This document shows positions 20,461 through 21,547 of a stretch of 21,547 bases of DNA, one piece after another (the first letter of the stretch is position 1; the number at the start of each line of letters is the position of its first letter). Origin of the DNA: a virus. Made by a program: the position numbers and the translations under genes. The notes under the pieces are model-generated. The model saw only the letters and a list, made by a program, of their open reading frames with translations. It searched no databases and was not told where the DNA came from. The stretch lies in IMG/VR virus record IMGVR_UViG_3300020347_000040, positions 1-21,547 of that record. One strand, given 5' to 3'.

Positions 20461-21547
20461 ATGTCAAATAGAAATATATTTCAGGCTCTACAAAGTGCTG
20501 GTGGTGCTGGCGGTGCTGCGCTGAATGTTGAGGATGTGTTCAGCACTTATTTGTATACTGGGAATGGTTCTACTCAAACGATTACCAACGGTATTGATCT
20601 TGATGGCGAAGGTGGTTTGGTTTGGATTAAAAGTAGAAGCCATTCATATCCACATAACTTATACGATACAGAAAGAGGTGCCACAAAAAGGTTAAAGTCA
20701 TCAAGCACTGCTGCGGAAAGCACTTTGTCTACTGGCTTGACTGCTTTCAGTAGTAATGGGTTTACATTAGGTGGCGATAACGACACAAACGGTACATATA
20801 GTGACGCACAATACGCCTCTTGGACATTTTTAAAGTCTAAACGCTTTTTTGATATTCAAACTTGGACAGGAAACTCAACGGCAGGGCGTACTATAAGTCA
20901 CAATCTTGAAGCAGAAATAGGTTTTATAGCTATAAAATGCACATCAGCTAGTGGGGATTGGATGTCTTGGCACAGGTCTGCAAGTACTTATGCTGGCCGT
21001 GTTTTAAAACTTAACGCCACAGATGGCGCAGCTAATATTTCTTCAATATTTAACAGCACAAACCCTACCTCAACTGAGTTTACTCTTGGTTCCAGCTATG
21101 ACGTAAACGGAAATGGACAAACCTACGTAGCCTACCTATTCGCCCACAACGATGGTGACGGTGAGTTCGGCCCTACAGGGGATCAGGATATTATCAAGTG
21201 TGGGAGTTATACGGGTACTGGACATCCATCAACTCCATCAGCACAACAAACTATTGAGTTGGGTTTTGAGCCTCAGTGGTTTCTTACAAAGCGCACGAAT
21301 AGTGGGGCTAGTTGGCAGCTAGTAGATAACATGAGGGGTATGGCTGACGCATACGAGCGTCTTTACCCAGATCAAAGCGCTGCGGAAGACTACGAAGGCG
21401 ATGGAATGATACCTACGGCAACAGGTATTAAGTTTACTGGTGGTCAAGCCCAGCACAACGCCTCTGGTGGCACCTACATCTACATAGCCATACGCCGCCC
21501 TACTGCTGTGCCTGAGAGTGCGACTGATGTGTTTGGTATAAGCTACG
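20461..21547 (+). CDS. Tail adhesin with three tandem beta domains (DUF7483-like), cut by window end
   Basis: The frame opens at ATG 20461 and stays open for 362 codons to the right edge, so the C-terminus is missing. AAGG stands before the start. After a Gly/Ala linker (about 12-20), three similar segments begin near residues 28, 131 and 247. Each starts with a (Y/W)TGNG-type strand, continues with a GF..x.IK or WIK strand and a W-x-(S/D) motif, and ends with a YASWTFL- or TYVAYLFAH-like strand. This fits the DUF7483-type modules of marine phage tail proteins, probably surface-binding. The spacing of 100-116 residues suggests tandem duplication. Confidence 0.8.
   Translation, partial: MSNRNIFQALQSAGGAGGAALNVEDVFSTYLYTGNGSTQTITNGIDLDGEGGLVWIKSRSHSYPHNLYDTERGATKRLKSSSTAAESTLSTGLTAFSSNGFTLGGDNDTNGTYSDAQYASWTFLKSKRFFDIQTWTGNSTAGRTISHNLEAEIGFIAIKCTSASGDWMSWHRSASTYAGRVLKLNATDGAANISSIFNSTNPTSTEFTLGSSYDVNGNGQTYVAYLFAHNDGDGEFGPTGDQDIIKCGSYTGTGHPSTPSAQQTIELGFEPQWFLTKRTNSGASWQLVDNMRGMADAYERLYPDQSAAEDYEGDGMIPTATGIKFTGGQAQHNASGGTYIYIAIRRPTAVPESATDVFGISY

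Overview
The window reads as the packaging and virion-structure half of a tailed, podovirus-like bacteriophage genome. The short-tail call rests on the gene set: a P22/T7-style adaptor and nozzle gene pair, a large portal protein with a low-complexity tail, and no tape measure, sheath or tail-tube gene. Several small proteins and the fibre modules resemble those I know from uncultured marine podoviruses, so a marine bacterial host is likely. The host cannot be named from this sequence. Every supported gene is on the + strand. I see no tRNA, rRNA, CRISPR array, transposase or integrase.

Bases 1-480 hold no gene that I can support. They contain a GC-rich hairpin block, a T6 run and C-rich tracts. 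A promoter overlapped by a perfect palindrome (about 481-513) opens a short early-looking unit: an acidic hypothetical protein and an endonuclease VII-type resolvase. A second promoter, also overlapped by a palindrome (1334-1349), precedes a 61-residue DUF1127-like protein. A 192-base AT-rich gap follows, with a perfect 16-bp inverted repeat and a third promoter (1701-1730).

From 1749 to 12121 lies one tightly coupled operon. It starts with eight small genes, including two lysine-rich proteins of 47 and 49 residues and two tail-anchored membrane proteins. Next come the terminase small and large subunits (large subunit with a TTG start), the portal, a 71-residue portal-linked protein, and a 670-residue probable internal virion protein carrying a DNA-glycosylase-like (HhH-GPD) domain. 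The operon ends with a 301-residue protein containing an EF-hand-like loop and a cysteine cluster, and the scaffold.

The major capsid gene (12486-13544) looks like its own expression unit. It has the best promoter in the window (TTGTAT-N17-TATAAT with an extended -10), a structured leader of about 240 bases, and a convincing intrinsic terminator (13556-13591). This fits the need for far more coat protein than any other product.

From 13606 to the right edge come the adaptor, the beta-propeller nozzle/stabilisation protein, and five tail-fibre or adhesin-type genes, the last cut by the window end. Leads worth most attention: the HhH-GPD-like domain inside a probable ejected protein, the EF-hand/cysteine protein, the separately controlled DUF1127 gene, and the coat leader with mutually exclusive hairpins. 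All functional names come from reading motifs by eye; no database search was run.
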